DNA from: Pontibacter sp. Tf4
GTDB lineage: Bacteria > Bacteroidota > Bacteroidia > Cytophagales > Hymenobacteraceae
Assembly: GCF_014212495.1 (NCBI RefSeq)
Contig: NZ_JACKZC010000005.1
Span: forward strand, 186,001-250,000
Reading direction: 5' to 3'
DNA length: 64,000 nucleotides
Made by a program: the position numbers and the translations under genes. Positions 1 through 9,756 of the stretch are shown here, one piece after another. The notes beneath the pieces are model-generated. The model searched no databases. It was not told the DNA's origin and worked only from the letters and a program-made list of their open reading frames with translations. Within the stretch, counting starts at the first letter, position 1, and each line of letters opens with the position of its first letter.

Positions 1-296
1 TAAACCGTATTGTCTAATCTTGACTCCAGGAGGATTAACAGGTTTTCACCAGCAATACCGCCTTTTCTCTGAGCTTTTTCAAACAGGTTAGCAAATTGCT
101 TCTCTAATACACCGTAGATGTATTTAGCTTTCTGCTTTTCAGTCAGCTGAATAGAGTATTCAGACTGCTTTTTACGACGGCCACGACCGTGCTGTCCTGG
201 AGGATAAGCTTTCTTTTTTAATGCTTTGCTTGGGCCGAAAATCTCTTCATTGAATTTTCGAGAGATTTTACTTTTTGGACCAGTATATCTTGCCAT
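1..296 (-). CDS. rpsD: 30S ribosomal protein S4 (3' part outside window)
   Basis: The N-terminal 98 residues of S4 are visible; the rest lies beyond the left edge. S4 is a primary 16S rRNA-binding protein of the small subunit body. The start [15 protein letters not shown] and the following [18 protein letters not shown] stretch are typical of bacterial S4, and no N-terminal cysteine cluster is present, so it is the zinc-free form. It follows rpsK by 22 bases, in the usual infA-rpmJ-rpsM-rpsK-rpsD order; rpoA and rplQ would be expected next, off the window. Confidence 0.96.
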   Translation of the reverse strand, partial: MARYTGPKSKISRKFNEEIFGPSKALKKKAYPPGQHGRGRRKKQSEYSIQLTEKQKAKYIYGVLEKQFANLFEKAQRKGGIAGENLLILLESRLDNTV

Positions 297-318
297 TTTA
301 TTTAATCTACTTTAAAAA

Positions 319-711
319 TTAAACTCTTCTGCGTTTAGGAGGACGACATCCGTTGTGTGGTAATGGCGTAACATCTTTAATAGTTGTTACTTCAATACCT
401 GAATTTTGCACAGTACGGATAGCGGACTCTCTACCTGCGCCAGGGCCTTTAACGAAAACCTCAGCTTTACGCATACCTAAGTCATAAGCAACTTTAGCGC
501 AATCTGAAGCTGCCATCTGTGCAGCGTAAGGAGTGTTCTTCTTAGAACCTTTGAATCCCATTTTACCAGCAGAAGCCCAAGATATAACTTGTCCTGCGTT
601 ATTGGTTACCGAGATAATAATATTGTTGAAAGAAGCTTTGATGTGTACCTGGCCAGTTGCCTCAACAACTACAACACGCTTCTTAGCTTTGTCTTTTCTT
701 TTCTGAGCCAT
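319..711 (-). CDS. rpsK: 30S ribosomal protein S11
   Basis: S11 lines the platform of the small subunit near the E site. The protein (130 residues) has the family core [17 protein letters not shown] and the basic C-terminal tail [14 protein letters not shown] place the start at the ATG giving MAQKRK; an in-frame TTG two codons upstream would add only two residues and lies closer to the rpsM stop. It sits 9 bases after rpsM in the alpha-type operon. Confidence 0.97.
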   Translation of the reverse strand: MAQKRKDKAKKRVVVVEATGQVHIKASFNNIIISVTNNAGQVISWASAGKMGFKGSKKNTPYAAQMAASDCAKVAYDLGMRKAEVFVKGPGAGRESAIRTVQNSGIEVTTIKDVTPLPHNGCRPPKRRRV

Positions 712-720
712 GATCAATTA

Positions 721-1098
721 TTATTTAGAAGCTTTCTTCTTGTTTGCAACTGTTTTACGCTTACCTTTTCTCGTACGCGAGTTGTTCTTTGTACGCTGTC
801 CACGAACCGGAAGACCCTTACGGTGTCTCAATCCACGGTAGCAACCAATGTCAAGAAGACGCTTAATGTGCAACTGTACTTCAGATCTTAATACACCTTC
901 CGTTTTAATGTCAGTTGCAATAATATTTCTGATCTCGTTAGACTCATCTTCAGACCAGTCTTTTACTTTCTTGTCAAGATCCACCCCGGCTTTGTTTAAG
1001 ATAGTCTTAGACAGATTACGACCTATACCAAAAATATAGGTTAGTGCAATCTCACCTCTCTTGTTATCCGGAATATCAACTCCTGCTATTCTAGCCAT
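721..1098 (-). CDS. rpsM: 30S ribosomal protein S13
   Basis: S13 sits in the head of the small subunit and contacts the large subunit and P-site tRNA. The 125-residue product starts [21 protein letters not shown] and carries the [15 protein letters not shown] signature, with a lysine/arginine-rich tail as expected. It lies between rpmJ (10 bases upstream) and rpsK (9 bases downstream) and is surely cotranscribed with them. Confidence 0.98.
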   Translation of the reverse strand: MARIAGVDIPDNKRGEIALTYIFGIGRNLSKTILNKAGVDLDKKVKDWSEDESNEIRNIIATDIKTEGVLRSEVQLHIKRLLDIGCYRGLRHRKGLPVRGQRTKNNSRTRKGKRKTVANKKKASK

Positions 1099-1108
1099 AC
1101 TTGTTTAA

Positions 1109-1225
1109 TTAACCTTGTCTTTGTTTATATCTTGGATTTTTTTTGTTGATGACGTAAAGCTTACCCTTGCGACGGATAATCTTACATTCAGCACTTCTCT
1201 TTTTAACTGATGCTTTAACTTTCAT
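1109..1225 (-). CDS. rpmJ: 50S ribosomal protein L36 (zinc-free form)
   Basis: A 38-residue protein starting [15 protein letters not shown] and ending YKQRQG, the standard length and ends of L36. Canonical L36 binds zinc through Cys11, Cys14, Cys27 and His33; here these are Ser11, Cys14, Asn27 and Tyr33, so the metal site is lost. This is the C-minus form. It sits 5 bases after infA and 10 before rpsM, the standard position. Confidence 0.95.
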   Translation of the reverse strand: MKVKASVKKRSAECKIIRRKGKLYVINKKNPRYKQRQG

Positions 1226-1230
1226 TGTAT

Positions 1231-1449
1231 TTATTTATATCGATAAACAATCCGACCTTTTGTTAAATCATAAGGAGACATTTCCAACTTTACTTTATCT
1301 CCTGGAAGAATTTTTATGTAGTTCATTCTCATCTTCCCTGAGATATGAGCAATTAACTGGTGTCCGTTCTCCAATTCAACACGGAACATGGCATTTGATA
1401 AAGCCTCGATTATAGTTCCGTCCTGTTCAATAGATGACTGCTTGGCCAT
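1231..1449 (-). CDS. infA: translation initiation factor IF-1
   Basis: A 72-residue single OB-fold protein that binds the ribosomal A site during initiation. The start [17 protein letters not shown] and the [20 protein letters not shown] and [17 protein letters not shown] blocks are the family hallmark. The ATG follows the map stop with no intervening base, so the two are probably translationally coupled. Confidence 0.97.
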   Translation of the reverse strand: MAKQSSIEQDGTIIEALSNAMFRVELENGHQLIAHISGKMRMNYIKILPGDKVKLEMSPYDLTKGRIVYRYK

Positions 1450-2223
1450 TTATGCTTTTTTAGCTTTTTCTATATATTCAAAGGTAGTCAGAATTTCTGG
1501 CTGACCTTTTCTGATCACAACTGTGTGCTCAAAATGAGCGGAAGGTTTTTTGTCACGTGTCCGGATCGTCCATCCATCATCTTCCTGAACAACATTTCGT
1601 GTTCCGAGGTTAATCATAGGCTCAATCGCTAACACCATTCCTTCTTGTAGTTTTACGCCTTGCCCTCGCTTACCATAGTTAGGTACTTCCGGAGCTTCGT
1701 GCAGATTACGGCCAATTCCATGACCAACTAATTCGCGCACAACTGTAAAACCATTACTTTCAGCATGTAGCTGAATGGCATTGCTCAAATCGCCCATTCT
1801 GTTACCAGCGACCGCTTTCTCAATGCCTTTATATAAACTCTCTTTTGTTACTTCCAGAAGTTTCTTTACTTCTTCTGGTACTTCGCCAACTGTATGTGTA
1901 TAGGCTGAATCACTATGGTAGCCTTTGTAATACACACCACCGTCTACCGAAATAATATCTCCGTTGCGCAGTATATGTTTTCCAGGAAACCCGTGTACAA
2001 CAACTGCATTGGGAGAGATACATAAACTATAAGGGAAACCATTATAGTTCAAAAATGAAGGTACAGCACCATGGTCCCGGATAAACTCTTCTGCGCGTTT
2101 ATCTAATTCCGCTGTAGTAACACCCTCCTTTATAAGCGAAGCTATTTCGCCATGGGCTTTGCCTAATATCAAAGCACCCTGGCGAATTAGCTCAATTTCT
2201 TCTTCAGTTTTATAATAAATCAT
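1450..2223 (-). CDS. map: type I methionine aminopeptidase
   Basis: Removes the initiator methionine from nascent proteins. The 257-residue protein has the pita-bread fold with visible metal ligands in order: Asp in SVDGG, Asp in HSDSAYTHTVGE, His in ELVGHGIGR, Glu in AIEPM and the final Glu in SAHFEHTVV. It starts MIYYKTEEEIELIRQGA, typical of the short class Ia enzyme without an N-terminal zinc extension. It lies between secY (3 bases) and infA (0 bases), a common arrangement in the spc operon. Confidence 0.97.
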   Translation of the reverse strand: MIYYKTEEEIELIRQGALILGKAHGEIASLIKEGVTTAELDKRAEEFIRDHGAVPSFLNYNGFPYSLCISPNAVVVHGFPGKHILRNGDIISVDGGVYYKGYHSDSAYTHTVGEVPEEVKKLLEVTKESLYKGIEKAVAGNRMGDLSNAIQLHAESNGFTVVRELVGHGIGRNLHEAPEVPNYGKRGQGVKLQEGMVLAIEPMINLGTRNVVQEDDGWTIRTRDKKPSAHFEHTVVIRKGQPEILTTFEYIEKAKKA

Positions 2224-2226
2224 TTA

Positions 2227-3543
2227 TTAAGATACCATGGCAATATTCTCTGATCTGCCTCTAAGCTTACCTGATTTCATCATACCATCGTAATGGCGCA
2301 TTAACAGGTGGCTTTCAATCTGCTGCAGGGTATCCAGCACCACGCCAACCATGATGATAAGAGAAGTACCACCAAAGAAGTGGGCAAATTCTCTTGTTAC
2401 ACCAAGTAACATCGCTATGGCTGGGAAGATCGCAACAAGAGCAAGGAATAGAGCTCCTGGTAGTGTAATCTTAGTTAAGATAGTATCAATGTATTCAGAC
2501 GTAGCACGACCAGGTTTAACACCAGGTACGAAACCACCACTTCTTTTCAGATCTTCAGCAATTCTGTTTGGATCTACACTGATAGCTGTATAGAAATAAG
2601 TGAAAACAAGGATCAGCAGACCAAATACCAGGTTATACTGCCAGGATGTAAAGTCCGAAAAAGTAGATCCGATATAGTTTGCAGTTTCACTTGTATCCGC
2701 CCACATACCAGCGATCATAGCTGGTAGGAACATAAGTGACTGAGCAAAGATGATTGGCATCACACCAGCTGCATTCACTTTTAGTGGAATGAACTGTCTC
2801 TGTCCATTGTAAAGAGAGCTACCGCCAACCTGCTTCGCATACTGAACAGGTATTCTTCTAACTGCCTGTGTAAGCATTACAACAGACATTACTACGAAGA
2901 ACAGAACTGCTAATTCGAACAGGAATACCAGTGCTCCATTTAGTTGTTTTGATAAGAATTCTGCAGCAATAGCTCCCGGGAATCTTGATACGATACCGAT
3001 CATGATAAGCATGGATATACCATTACCTATACCTTTATCGGTAATTCTTTCACCAAGCCACATACAGAATATAGTACCCGCAGACAGTACGATCATCGAA
3101 ATGATGGTAAATAGCGTCGTGTTAATAACGATTGCCTCTGCAGGGATTGTAGCAACAAAGCCAACAGCCTGTGCTAACGTGATGATAATAGTAAGAACTC
3201 GGGTGATCTGGTTGATTTTCTTTCTACCAGATTCACCTTCCTTCTGCATTTTCTGAAAATAGGGTACAGCAATTGTTAATAGCTGCAGCACAATCGAAGC
3301 TGAAATATATGGCATGATACCCAAAGCAAAGATGGATGCGTTACTGAACGCACCACCAAGGAAGGTATCTAATAAACCAAATAAACCAGATGTGTTCGCA
3401 TCCAGATTATCAGGATTAATGCCAGGAAGAACAACAAAAGAACCTAATCTAAAAATTGCTATAAAACCGATCGTATTGAGAATCCTTACTCTTAGATCAT
3501 CAATAGCAAAAATGTTCTTTATAGTTGTTATAAACTTCTTCAT
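2227..3543 (-). CDS. secY: protein translocase channel subunit SecY
   Basis: The main pore subunit of the Sec translocon in the inner membrane. The 438-residue protein has about ten hydrophobic segments, the N-terminal FRLGSFVVLPGINP region and the cytoplasmic loop with RRIPVQYAKQ that contacts ribosomes. It follows rplO by 5 bases at the end of the spc ribosomal cluster. Its partner SecE is encoded at 27.5 kb in this window; SecG is not seen. Confidence 0.98.
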   Translation of the reverse strand: MKKFITTIKNIFAIDDLRVRILNTIGFIAIFRLGSFVVLPGINPDNLDANTSGLFGLLDTFLGGAFSNASIFALGIMPYISASIVLQLLTIAVPYFQKMQKEGESGRKKINQITRVLTIIITLAQAVGFVATIPAEAIVINTTLFTIISMIVLSAGTIFCMWLGERITDKGIGNGISMLIMIGIVSRFPGAIAAEFLSKQLNGALVFLFELAVLFFVVMSVVMLTQAVRRIPVQYAKQVGGSSLYNGQRQFIPLKVNAAGVMPIIFAQSLMFLPAMIAGMWADTSETANYIGSTFSDFTSWQYNLVFGLLILVFTYFYTAISVDPNRIAEDLKRSGGFVPGVKPGRATSEYIDTILTKITLPGALFLALVAIFPAIAMLLGVTREFAHFFGGTSLIIMVGVVLDTLQQIESHLLMRHYDGMMKSGKLRGRSENIAMVS

Positions 3544-3548
3544 ACTGC

Positions 3549-3995
3549 TTAGATAGCTACTGTTTTACCGCCTGCTTTTTCTATTGTTGATGTAGCTGAT
3601 TGAGAGAAAGCATGAGCATGAACTTCAATTGCTTTATTTAACTCACCTCTACCTAATACTTTTACTTTATCATTTTTAGAAACCAAACCATGTGCTTTGA
3701 AGAAATCAAAGTTAAGTACAGTTTCACCAGTGTTATCCGCTAATGACTGAAGTACATCCAGGTTGATTGCTTTGTACTCAACACGGTTGATGTTCTTGAA
3801 GCCATACTTCGGAACACGTCTCTGAAGTGGCATCTGACCACCTTCGAAACCAGATTTCTGCGAATATCCAGAGCGAGACTTAGCACCTTTGTGTCCTCTT
3901 GTAGAAGTACCACCTCTACCGGATCCGGTACCGCGGCCAAGTCTTTTTCTCGACTTAACAGCTCCTTCAGCAGGTTGTAATGAATTTAAATACAT
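3549..3995 (-). CDS. rplO: 50S ribosomal protein L15
   Basis: A 148-residue L15, a late-assembly protein of the large subunit. The glycine- and arginine-rich N-terminal stretch KRLGRGTGSGRGGTSTRGHK and the SRSGYSQKSGFEGGQMPLQR block are diagnostic. It begins 1 base after rpmD and is followed by secY, as in most bacteria. Confidence 0.97.
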   Translation of the reverse strand: MYLNSLQPAEGAVKSRKRLGRGTGSGRGGTSTRGHKGAKSRSGYSQKSGFEGGQMPLQRRVPKYGFKNINRVEYKAINLDVLQSLADNTGETVLNFDFFKAHGLVSKNDKVKVLGRGELNKAIEVHAHAFSQSATSTIEKAGGKTVAI

Positions 3996-3996
3996 C

Positions 3997-4176
3997 TTAT
4001 TGCTCTTTTACTTCTACCAAATTCTGAACTTTATTAACCATACCAGCAATCTGTGGTGTATACTCTACAGTTACTGATTTATTGATTTTGCCTAATCCCA
4101 GTGCCTGAATTGTCAGCTTCTGAGTTTTAGGTCTGTCAATAATGCTTTTAACTTGTGTGATAGTTACTTTCGCCAT
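3997..4176 (-). CDS. rpmD: 50S ribosomal protein L30
   Basis: A 59-residue L30 starting MAKVTITQVKSIIDRP with the family QKLTIQALGLGKI motif. The reading frame is open upstream, but I take the ATG that gives MAKVTIT: it matches the family length and lies 4 bases after the rpsE stop, whereas earlier starts would overlap rpsE. Confidence 0.95.
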   Translation of the reverse strand: MAKVTITQVKSIIDRPKTQKLTIQALGLGKINKSVTVEYTPQIAGMVNKVQNLVEVKEQ

Positions 4177-4180
4177 GACA

Positions 4181-4699
4181 TTAACCATTAAATACTTTCT
4201 GTAAATTAACACCTCTTTGCTGTGCAACAGCTAATGGATCACGCATTTTGGCAAGTGCATCGAATGTTGCTTTTACCACGTTATGCGGGTTTGATGATCC
4301 TTTTGATTTGCAAAGTACGTCTTTGATACCAGCACTTTCCAATACAGCACGCATAGCACCACCGGCAATTACACCAGTACCTTCAGCGGCTGGCTTTACA
4401 AGCACATAACCACCTGAGTATTTACCTTCCATTGCATGTGGCACTGTATGATGATAAAGAGGAACCTTAACCAGGTTTTTCTTTGCATCATCTATACCTT
4501 TCGCGATTGCATCTGTTACTTCGTTGGCTTTGCCTAAGCCGTAACCAACTACACCATTGCCATCACCAACTACTACAATGGCAGCGAAGCTGAATCTTCT
4601 ACCACCCTTTACTACTTTGGCAACTCTGTTGATAGCTACTACTCTCTCTTTTAACTCGATTTCGCTAGCCTTCACACTGCGTATATTGTTCTTCAACAT
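4181..4699 (-). CDS. rpsE: 30S ribosomal protein S5
   Basis: S5 helps form the mRNA entry channel and contributes to decoding accuracy. The 172-residue protein has the N-terminal double-stranded-RNA-binding part ([20 protein letters not shown]) and the C-terminal part with [20 protein letters not shown]. It follows rplR by 5 bases. Confidence 0.98.
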   Translation of the reverse strand: MLKNNIRSVKASEIELKERVVAINRVAKVVKGGRRFSFAAIVVVGDGNGVVGYGLGKANEVTDAIAKGIDDAKKNLVKVPLYHHTVPHAMEGKYSGGYVLVKPAAEGTGVIAGGAMRAVLESAGIKDVLCKSKGSSNPHNVVKATFDALAKMRDPLAVAQQRGVNLQKVFNG

Positions 4700-4704
4700 A
4701 ATAT

Positions 4705-5055
4705 TTAGAATTTAAGGCCCGCTTCTCTGGCGCCATCAGCCAATGATTTTACTTTACCATGGTAAAGATAACCAGATCTGTCAAATACAACCTGCGTGAT
4801 ACCTTTTTCCAGAGCTTTAGAAGCTATCTCTTTACCTACTTTAGAAGCAGTTTCAATATTAGCTTTCGCAGCATCATCAAGTTTAGCTGAAGAAGCAGCC
4901 GCTAATGTAACACCAGCTACATCATCAATAATCTGTGCGTAAATTACACGATTACTTCTGAATACAGATAGTCTTGGTCTCTCTGAGGTACCAGATATCT
5001 TTCTTCTGATGCTCTTTTTTATTCTCGATCTTCTTTTTTCTTTAATAGCAGACAT
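4705..5055 (-). CDS. rplR: 50S ribosomal protein L18
   Basis: A 5S rRNA-binding protein of 116 residues. [20 protein letters not shown] followed by IYAQIIDD and the C-terminal [20 protein letters not shown] are typical of L18. It lies between rplF (11 bases upstream) and rpsE (5 bases downstream). Confidence 0.98.
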   Translation of the reverse strand: MSAIKEKRRSRIKKSIRRKISGTSERPRLSVFRSNRVIYAQIIDDVAGVTLAAASSAKLDDAAKANIETASKVGKEIASKALEKGITQVVFDRSGYLYHGKVKSLADGAREAGLKF

Positions 5056-5066
5056 GATGATGTTTA

Positions 5067-5621
5067 TTATTTAGATGCTGTTTTACCAGCTTTTCTTCTC
5101 ACTACTTCACCAACAAATCGGATACCTTTACCTTTGTAAGGCTCAACCTTACGCAGAGATCTGATTTTAGCAGCTACCTGACCGATAAGCTGCTTATCAA
5201 TGCTCTCTAAAGTAACAACTGGTGATTTACCTTTTTCAGTAACTGCGTTAGCTGTAATCTCAGCTGGCAGGGCAACGAAAATATTGTGTGAGTAACCTAG
5301 AGCTAATTCCAGAACCTGTCCTTGAACAGATGCTTTGTAACCAACACCCACTAATTCCAACTGCTCCTTATAACCTTCACTTACACCAACTACCATGTTG
5401 TTAATCAGTGATCTGTAAAGACCATGTAAAGCTTTGTGACGTTTCTGTTCAGTAGGTCTTTCAACGATGATCTGGTTATCTTCCTGCTTCACGATGATAT
5501 CCGCGTCAACAGTAGTTGTTAAAGTACCTTTAGGCCCTTTAACAGTAACCACATTCTTTTCATCGACAGATACCTGAGTGTTACCAGGCAGGTTGATTGG
5601 CAATTTTCCTATACGTGACAT
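5067..5621 (-). CDS. rplF: 50S ribosomal protein L6
   Basis: A 184-residue L6, which sits near the factor-binding centre beside the L7/L12 stalk base. [17 protein letters not shown] and the C-terminal [20 protein letters not shown] are the family signatures. A purine-rich GGAGGAG-like stretch precedes the ATG, an unusually Shine-Dalgarno-like ribosome binding site for this window. It follows rpsH by 15 bases. Confidence 0.98.
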   Translation of the reverse strand: MSRIGKLPINLPGNTQVSVDEKNVVTVKGPKGTLTTTVDADIIVKQEDNQIIVERPTEQKRHKALHGLYRSLINNMVVGVSEGYKEQLELVGVGYKASVQGQVLELALGYSHNIFVALPAEITANAVTEKGKSPVVTLESIDKQLIGQVAAKIRSLRKVEPYKGKGIRFVGEVVRRKAGKTASK

Positions 5622-5636
5622 TGTCTCTCCTCCTGA

Positions 5637-6035
5637 TTAATAAACATAACACAATACTTCGCCACCAATGTTCTGCGTACGAGCTTCTTTATCGGTCATT
5701 ACACCTTTAGAAGTTGAAACAATGGCAACACCTAATCCGTTTAACACGCGAGGAAGTTCTTCACTACCTGCATATTTACGAAGCCCTGGCTTACTAACTC
5801 TTTCTAACTTAACAATCGCAGATTGCTTAGTAGAAGGATTGTACTTCAGAGCTATCTTAATATTTCCTTGTACAGCAGAGTCTTCAAACTTGTAGCTTTG
5901 AATGTACCCTTTATCGTACAATACTTTGGTTATTTCCTTTTTAATTTTGCTAGATGGTATTTCAACTATCCTGTGGTTAGCCTTTATGGCATTACGCACT
6001 CGAGTTAAATAATCTGCTATTGGATCTGAGTTCAT
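5637..6035 (-). CDS. rpsH: 30S ribosomal protein S8
   Basis: A 132-residue S8, a central-domain 16S rRNA binder. MNSDPIADYLTRVRNAIKA and the C-terminal GVAIVSTSKGVMTDKEAR and GGEVLCYVY blocks identify it. It is separated from rpsN by 89 A/T-rich bases, the widest gap within this ribosomal cluster, and that gap holds a good -7 promoter element. S8 and downstream genes may therefore have their own supplementary promoter. Confidence 0.98.
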   Translation of the reverse strand: MNSDPIADYLTRVRNAIKANHRIVEIPSSKIKKEITKVLYDKGYIQSYKFEDSAVQGNIKIALKYNPSTKQSAIVKLERVSKPGLRKYAGSEELPRVLNGLGVAIVSTSKGVMTDKEARTQNIGGEVLCYVY

Positions 6036-6078
6036 TATGAATGACTTAAATAATGACGCTTTTTTTCTAAGCGAGCCG

Positions 6079-6086
6079 CAAAGATA
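6079..6086 (-). promoter_or_regulatory. candidate internal promoter before rpsH
   Basis: The minus strand reads TATCTTTG, an exact match to the Bacteroidetes -7 element TAnnTTTG, 44 bases upstream of the rpsH ATG. No TTG is visible at the -33 position. A small hairpin (CGCTT/AAGCG) follows. It lies in the only long gap inside the rplC-rpsD cluster, which makes it more credible. Confidence 0.4.
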
Positions 6087-6124
6087 ATTATTTTTCTTTA
6101 TCTATTCTATAGATACCAGAAAAA

Positions 6125-6394
6125 TTACCAGCTCGCTTTTGTTACACCTGGTATTTTACCTGCAAGAGCAAGCTCTCTGAACGTAACACGCGAAATACCG
6201 AACTTTCTCATATATCCGCGTGGTCTTCCAGTTAACTTACATCTGTTATGCAATCTGATAGGAGATGCATTTTTAGGCAATTTATCCAAGCCTTCATAAT
6301 CTCCTTTAGCTTTAAGCTCAGCTCTTTTTGCAGCATATTTTGCTACTGCTTTTTGTCTCTTAAGCTCTCTTGCTTTTACTGCTTCTCTCGCCAT
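6125..6394 (-). CDS. rpsN: 30S ribosomal protein S14 (zinc-free form)
   Basis: An 89-residue S14 of the long, C-minus type: it ends [21 protein letters not shown] and lacks the CxxC pairs of the short zinc form. With L36 and S4 also lacking zinc ligands, this cluster appears to encode zinc-independent versions throughout. It follows rplE by 5 bases. Confidence 0.97.
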   Translation of the reverse strand: MAREAVKARELKRQKAVAKYAAKRAELKAKGDYEGLDKLPKNASPIRLHNRCKLTGRPRGYMRKFGISRVTFRELALAGKIPGVTKASW

Positions 6395-6399
6395 TGCTA

Positions 6400-6954
6400 T
6401 TACTTTTTAACGTTTGTGAAAGGCATACCAAAAGCTTTTAATAGCTCATAACTTTCCTCATCAGTATTAGCTGTTGTAACGAAAGTGATGTCCATACCAC
6501 TAATGGATTTGATTTTATCAATGCTGATCTCCGGGAAGATGATCTGTTCTTTGATGCCCAGTGTATAGTTACCTCTGCCATCAAATCCTTTATCACTTAC
6601 ACCTCTGAAGTCACGTACACGTGGAAGAGCAATTGTAAGAAGTCTGTCAAGGAATTCATACATTTTCTGTCCTCTCAATGTAACACGCGCTCCGATCGGC
6701 ATACCTTCACGTAGCTTGAAGTTAGACACAGATTTCTTGGCTATAGTTGCAACAGCCTTCTGACCAGTAATCGTTGTTAATTCATCAACACCGATATCAA
6801 CCAGCTTCTTGTCTGCTACAGCGGCACCAATACCTCTGTTAATGGAGATCTTTGTAATTTTTGGCACCTGCATGATGTTCTTGTACTGGAACTTCTCTTT
6901 CAGGGCAGGCACTACCTCCGTTTGATATTTTTCTTTTAGTCTTGCAGTTGCCAT
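6400..6954 (-). CDS. rplE: 50S ribosomal protein L5
   Basis: A 184-residue 5S rRNA-binding protein at the central protuberance. Visible signatures are [31 protein letters not shown] and the C-terminal [16 protein letters not shown]. It follows rplX by 1 base and precedes rpsN by 5, the standard order. Confidence 0.98.
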   Translation of the reverse strand: MATARLKEKYQTEVVPALKEKFQYKNIMQVPKITKISINRGIGAAVADKKLVDIGVDELTTITGQKAVATIAKKSVSNFKLREGMPIGARVTLRGQKMYEFLDRLLTIALPRVRDFRGVSDKGFDGRGNYTLGIKEQIIFPEISIDKIKSISGMDITFVTTANTDEESYELLKAFGMPFTNVKK

Positions 6955-6955
6955 T

Positions 6956-7276
6956 TTAGATTACTTCTCCTGTTTTTTTAGAGTAACGTTCAGTTTTACC
7001 TTCGCTGTTTTTTCTCTTGGCAGTCTTAACCCGTTCGCCTTTTGCATCTACCAGCATTACATTGCTTGCATTGATAGGAGCTTCAGTTTTAGAGATACCA
7101 CCCTGAGGATTCTTAGCGCTTGGTTTCGTGTGCTTCGTTACCAGGTTTAATCCTTCTACTACTACTTTATTTTTATCTGTAAGTACAGATGTAATACGGC
7201 CTGTCTTACCGCGATCGTCACCAGCAATAACTTTTACCATATCGCCAGTTTTTACATGAAGTTTTTTCTTATTCAT
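6956..7276 (-). CDS. rplX: 50S ribosomal protein L24
   Basis: A 106-residue L24, an assembly initiator for the large subunit. It has the KOW motif [15 protein letters not shown] near the N terminus and the [12 protein letters not shown] block. It lies between rplN (18 bases) and rplE (1 base). Confidence 0.97.
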   Translation of the reverse strand: MNKKKLHVKTGDMVKVIAGDDRGKTGRITSVLTDKNKVVVEGLNLVTKHTKPSAKNPQGGISKTEAPINASNVMLVDAKGERVKTAKRKNSEGKTERYSKKTGEVI

Positions 7277-7294
7277 CTTTCCGAGAATTATGAG

Positions 7295-7663
7295 TTATAG
7301 AACTTCAGGCGCAAGTGATACAATCTTCATGAATTGTTTTTCACGAAGCTCACGAGCTACTGGACCAAAAATACGCGTACCGCGTGGTTCATTGTTCGCG
7401 TTCAACAGAACAGCTGCGTTATCATCAAAACGGATATAAGAGCCATCTTTTCTACGGATCTCTTTTTTAGTTCTTACGATAACAGCTTTTGATACTGTTC
7501 CTTTCTTTACGTTTCCAGAAGACAAGGCAGATTTAACAGTAACAACGATTCTATCACCGATAGAAGCGTATTTTTTACCTGTACCACCTAATACACGGAT
7601 ACAAAGAACTTCCTTTGCACCACTGTTGTCCGCTACAGTTAATCTTGATTCCTGTTGTATCAT
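7295..7663 (-). CDS. rplN: 50S ribosomal protein L14
   Basis: A 122-residue L14 at the subunit interface. [19 protein letters not shown] and the C-terminal [20 protein letters not shown] are diagnostic. It follows rpsQ by 1 base, so the two are likely translationally coupled. Confidence 0.98.
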   Translation of the reverse strand: MIQQESRLTVADNSGAKEVLCIRVLGGTGKKYASIGDRIVVTVKSALSSGNVKKGTVSKAVIVRTKKEIRRKDGSYIRFDDNAAVLLNANNEPRGTRIFGPVARELREKQFMKIVSLAPEVL

Positions 7664-7664
7664 C

Positions 7665-7922
7665 TTACTTAGCTCTTTCTATAATTTCTACTAAACGCCA
7701 GTTCTTGTTCTTGCTAAGCGGACGAGTTTCCTGAATACGCACGGTATCCCCGATGTTGCACTCATTCTTTTCGTCGTGAGCCATGAACTTTGTCGACTTG
7801 CTAACGAACTTCCCGTAGATCGGGTGCTTCATTTTGCTTTCAACAAGTACAGTGATAGATTTGTCCATTTTGTTGCTAACAACCTTACCACTTCTTTCTT
7901 TTCTAAGATTTCTCTCTTCCAT
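7665..7922 (-). CDS. rpsQ: 30S ribosomal protein S17
   Basis: An 85-residue OB-fold 16S rRNA-binding protein. The [19 protein letters not shown] start and the [19 protein letters not shown] block are the S17 signatures. It lies 12 bases after rpmC and 1 before rplN. Confidence 0.97.
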   Translation of the reverse strand: MEERNLRKERSGKVVSNKMDKSITVLVESKMKHPIYGKFVSKSTKFMAHDEKNECNIGDTVRIQETRPLSKNKNWRLVEIIERAK

Positions 7923-7934
7923 TTTCTTTAAGTA

Positions 7935-8135
7935 TTAAGAGTTAGCTTCAATTTCACGACGACGCAACTCTGTATTCAGACGTGCAATTGTTGCCTTTGC
8001 TTCACGAATTTTCATTGGGTTCTCCAATGGCGATATAGCATGAGCAAAACGAAGGTTTTGCATGTTGGTCTTCTCAGTATTAAGCTTCTCTTGTAGTTCC
8101 TCTAAAGACAAAGCTTTTATTTCTGAATTTTTCAT
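7935..8135 (-). CDS. rpmC: 50S ribosomal protein L29
   Basis: A 66-residue two-helix protein near the polypeptide exit tunnel, starting MKNSEIKALSLEELQEKL. An upstream in-frame TTG would overlap rplP and is not needed; the chosen ATG lies 4 bases after the rplP stop and gives the usual family start. The NLRFAHAISPLENPMKIREA block is typical. Confidence 0.95.
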   Translation of the reverse strand: MKNSEIKALSLEELQEKLNTEKTNMQNLRFAHAISPLENPMKIREAKATIARLNTELRRREIEANS

Positions 8136-8139
8136 TTTA

Positions 8140-8562
8140 CTATTTCTCAACGTAATCTCTACGTACTACAAACTTTGTTTTAACAGGTAACTTCTGTGCA
8201 GCTAAACGAAGTGATTCTTTTGCCACGTCCAGAGATACACCATCAGATTCGAACATGATGGTACCAGGCTTAACAACGGCTACCCAATACTCAGGTGAAC
8301 CTTTACCCTTACCCATACGAACTTCGGCAGGTTTCTTAGTAACTGGCTTATCAGGGAAAATTCTGATCCAAACCTGTCCTTCACGTTTCATTGCTCTTGT
8401 CATCGCGATACGGGCAGCCTCAATCTGACGGCTTGTGATCCATGATGCTTCAAGAGATTTTATTGCAAATGATCCGAATGAAATGGTGCTACCTCTGTGG
8501 GCAAGACCAGTCACACGACCTTTCTGCATTTTTCTATATTTAGTCCTTTTCGGCTGTAACAT
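8140..8562 (-). CDS. rplP: 50S ribosomal protein L16
   Basis: A 140-residue L16, which organises the A-site region of the peptidyl transferase centre. [16 protein letters not shown] and the central [20 protein letters not shown] identify it; the latter contains the arginine that is hydroxylated in some bacteria. It follows rpsC after 30 bases, a slightly wider gap than its neighbours. Confidence 0.98.
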   Translation of the reverse strand: MLQPKRTKYRKMQKGRVTGLAHRGSTISFGSFAIKSLEASWITSRQIEAARIAMTRAMKREGQVWIRIFPDKPVTKKPAEVRMGKGKGSPEYWVAVVKPGTIMFESDGVSLDVAKESLRLAAQKLPVKTKFVVRRDYVEK

Positions 8563-8592
8563 TTTCTAAAACTTAATAATGTTAGCAATCAA

Positions 8593-9357
8593 TTACTGAC
8601 GACGCTTGTTGTCTCTGCGCTTAGGAGCACCGTCTGTCTTCTTACGGTTTCCTGCACCACGTCTGTCACCACCACCTTGTGAAGCACCTGGTCCTTTTGA
8701 TTCTAATCCTGCATTAGGAGTAAGATCTTTCTTACCATAAACTTCACCTCTGAAGATCCACACTTTGATACCTAATTTACCATATACAGTCTGTGCTTCA
8801 GACAGTGCATAGTCGATATCAGCACGCAGTGTGTGTAGTGGTGTTCTTCCTTCTTTGTAGTGCTCTGTACGGGCCATCTCAGCACCACCTAAACGGCCTG
8901 AAACCTGTACTTTGATACCTTCAGCACCTACACGTAAGGCAGAAGCAATTGCCTGCTTCATTGCGCGACGGAAGGAAATACGAGCCTGAAGCTGCTGAGC
9001 GATAGATTCACCTACAAGCTTCGCATCCAGTTCAGGACGCTTAATTTCAAAAATGTTAATCTGAACATCTTTGTTTGTCAGCTTCTTAAGTTCTTCTTTG
9101 ATCTTGTCAACTTCCTGACCTCCTTTACCGATTACCACACCCGGACGAGCCGTGTTAATAGTAATGGTGATGCGCTTCAGTGTTCTTTCAATTATGATTT
9201 TAGAAATGCCACCTTTAGGAATTCGAGCTAAAACGTACTTTCTGATTTTCTCGTCTTCAACAAGTTTATCAGCGAAGTCTTTACCGCCATACCAGTTAGA
9301 ATCCCAACCTTTGATAACTCCTAGGCGAAAACCGATCGGATTTACTTTCTGTCCCAT
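8593..9357 (-). CDS. rpsC: 30S ribosomal protein S3
   Basis: A 254-residue S3 with the KH domain ([20 protein letters not shown]) and the C-terminal domain GVEVQ-like block beginning [15 protein letters not shown], ending in a basic [19 protein letters not shown] tail. S3 lines the mRNA entry pore and has helicase activity with S4 and S5. It lies 4 bases after rplV. Confidence 0.98.
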   Translation of the reverse strand: MGQKVNPIGFRLGVIKGWDSNWYGGKDFADKLVEDEKIRKYVLARIPKGGISKIIIERTLKRITITINTARPGVVIGKGGQEVDKIKEELKKLTNKDVQINIFEIKRPELDAKLVGESIAQQLQARISFRRAMKQAIASALRVGAEGIKVQVSGRLGGAEMARTEHYKEGRTPLHTLRADIDYALSEAQTVYGKLGIKVWIFRGEVYGKKDLTPNAGLESKGPGASQGGGDRRGAGNRKKTDGAPKRRDNKRRQ

Positions 9358-9361
9358 ATTC

Positions 9362-9754
9362 TTACTTATTGGCTTTTTTAGACTTCTTACTGTTTTGCTC
9401 TAATTGCTCTTCTGTCATGCTGTCAATTACCAGCGTAACATGATTTGATCTTTTACGGATGCGGTAACCACGACCTTGTGGTGCAGGACGTAAACGCTTC
9501 AGCATTTTTCCCTCATCAACAAAGATCGACTTAACGTAAAGGTTTGCATCTTCAATCTGAGCATCTTCGTTTTTCTGCTGCCAGTTAGATAATGCTGACA
9601 ATAGTAACTTCTCCAGTTTTGCTGCACCGGAATTAGGCTCAAATTTCAGTATACCTAAGGCTTTGGCTACGCTTTTACCACGTACCAGGTCGGCCACTAA
9701 TCTCATCTTACGCGGAGATGTAGGCACATTCTTTAATTTAGCAACTGCTTCCAT
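9362..9754 (-). CDS. rplV: 50S ribosomal protein L22
   Basis: A 130-residue L22 whose extended hairpin reaches the exit tunnel. The [19 protein letters not shown] start and the [20 protein letters not shown] hairpin are clear. It lies 2 bases after rpsS and 4 before rpsC. Confidence 0.97.
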   Translation of the reverse strand: MEAVAKLKNVPTSPRKMRLVADLVRGKSVAKALGILKFEPNSGAAKLEKLLLSALSNWQQKNEDAQIEDANLYVKSIFVDEGKMLKRLRPAPQGRGYRIRKRSNHVTLVIDSMTEEQLEQNSKKSKKANK

Positions 9755-9756
9755 GC

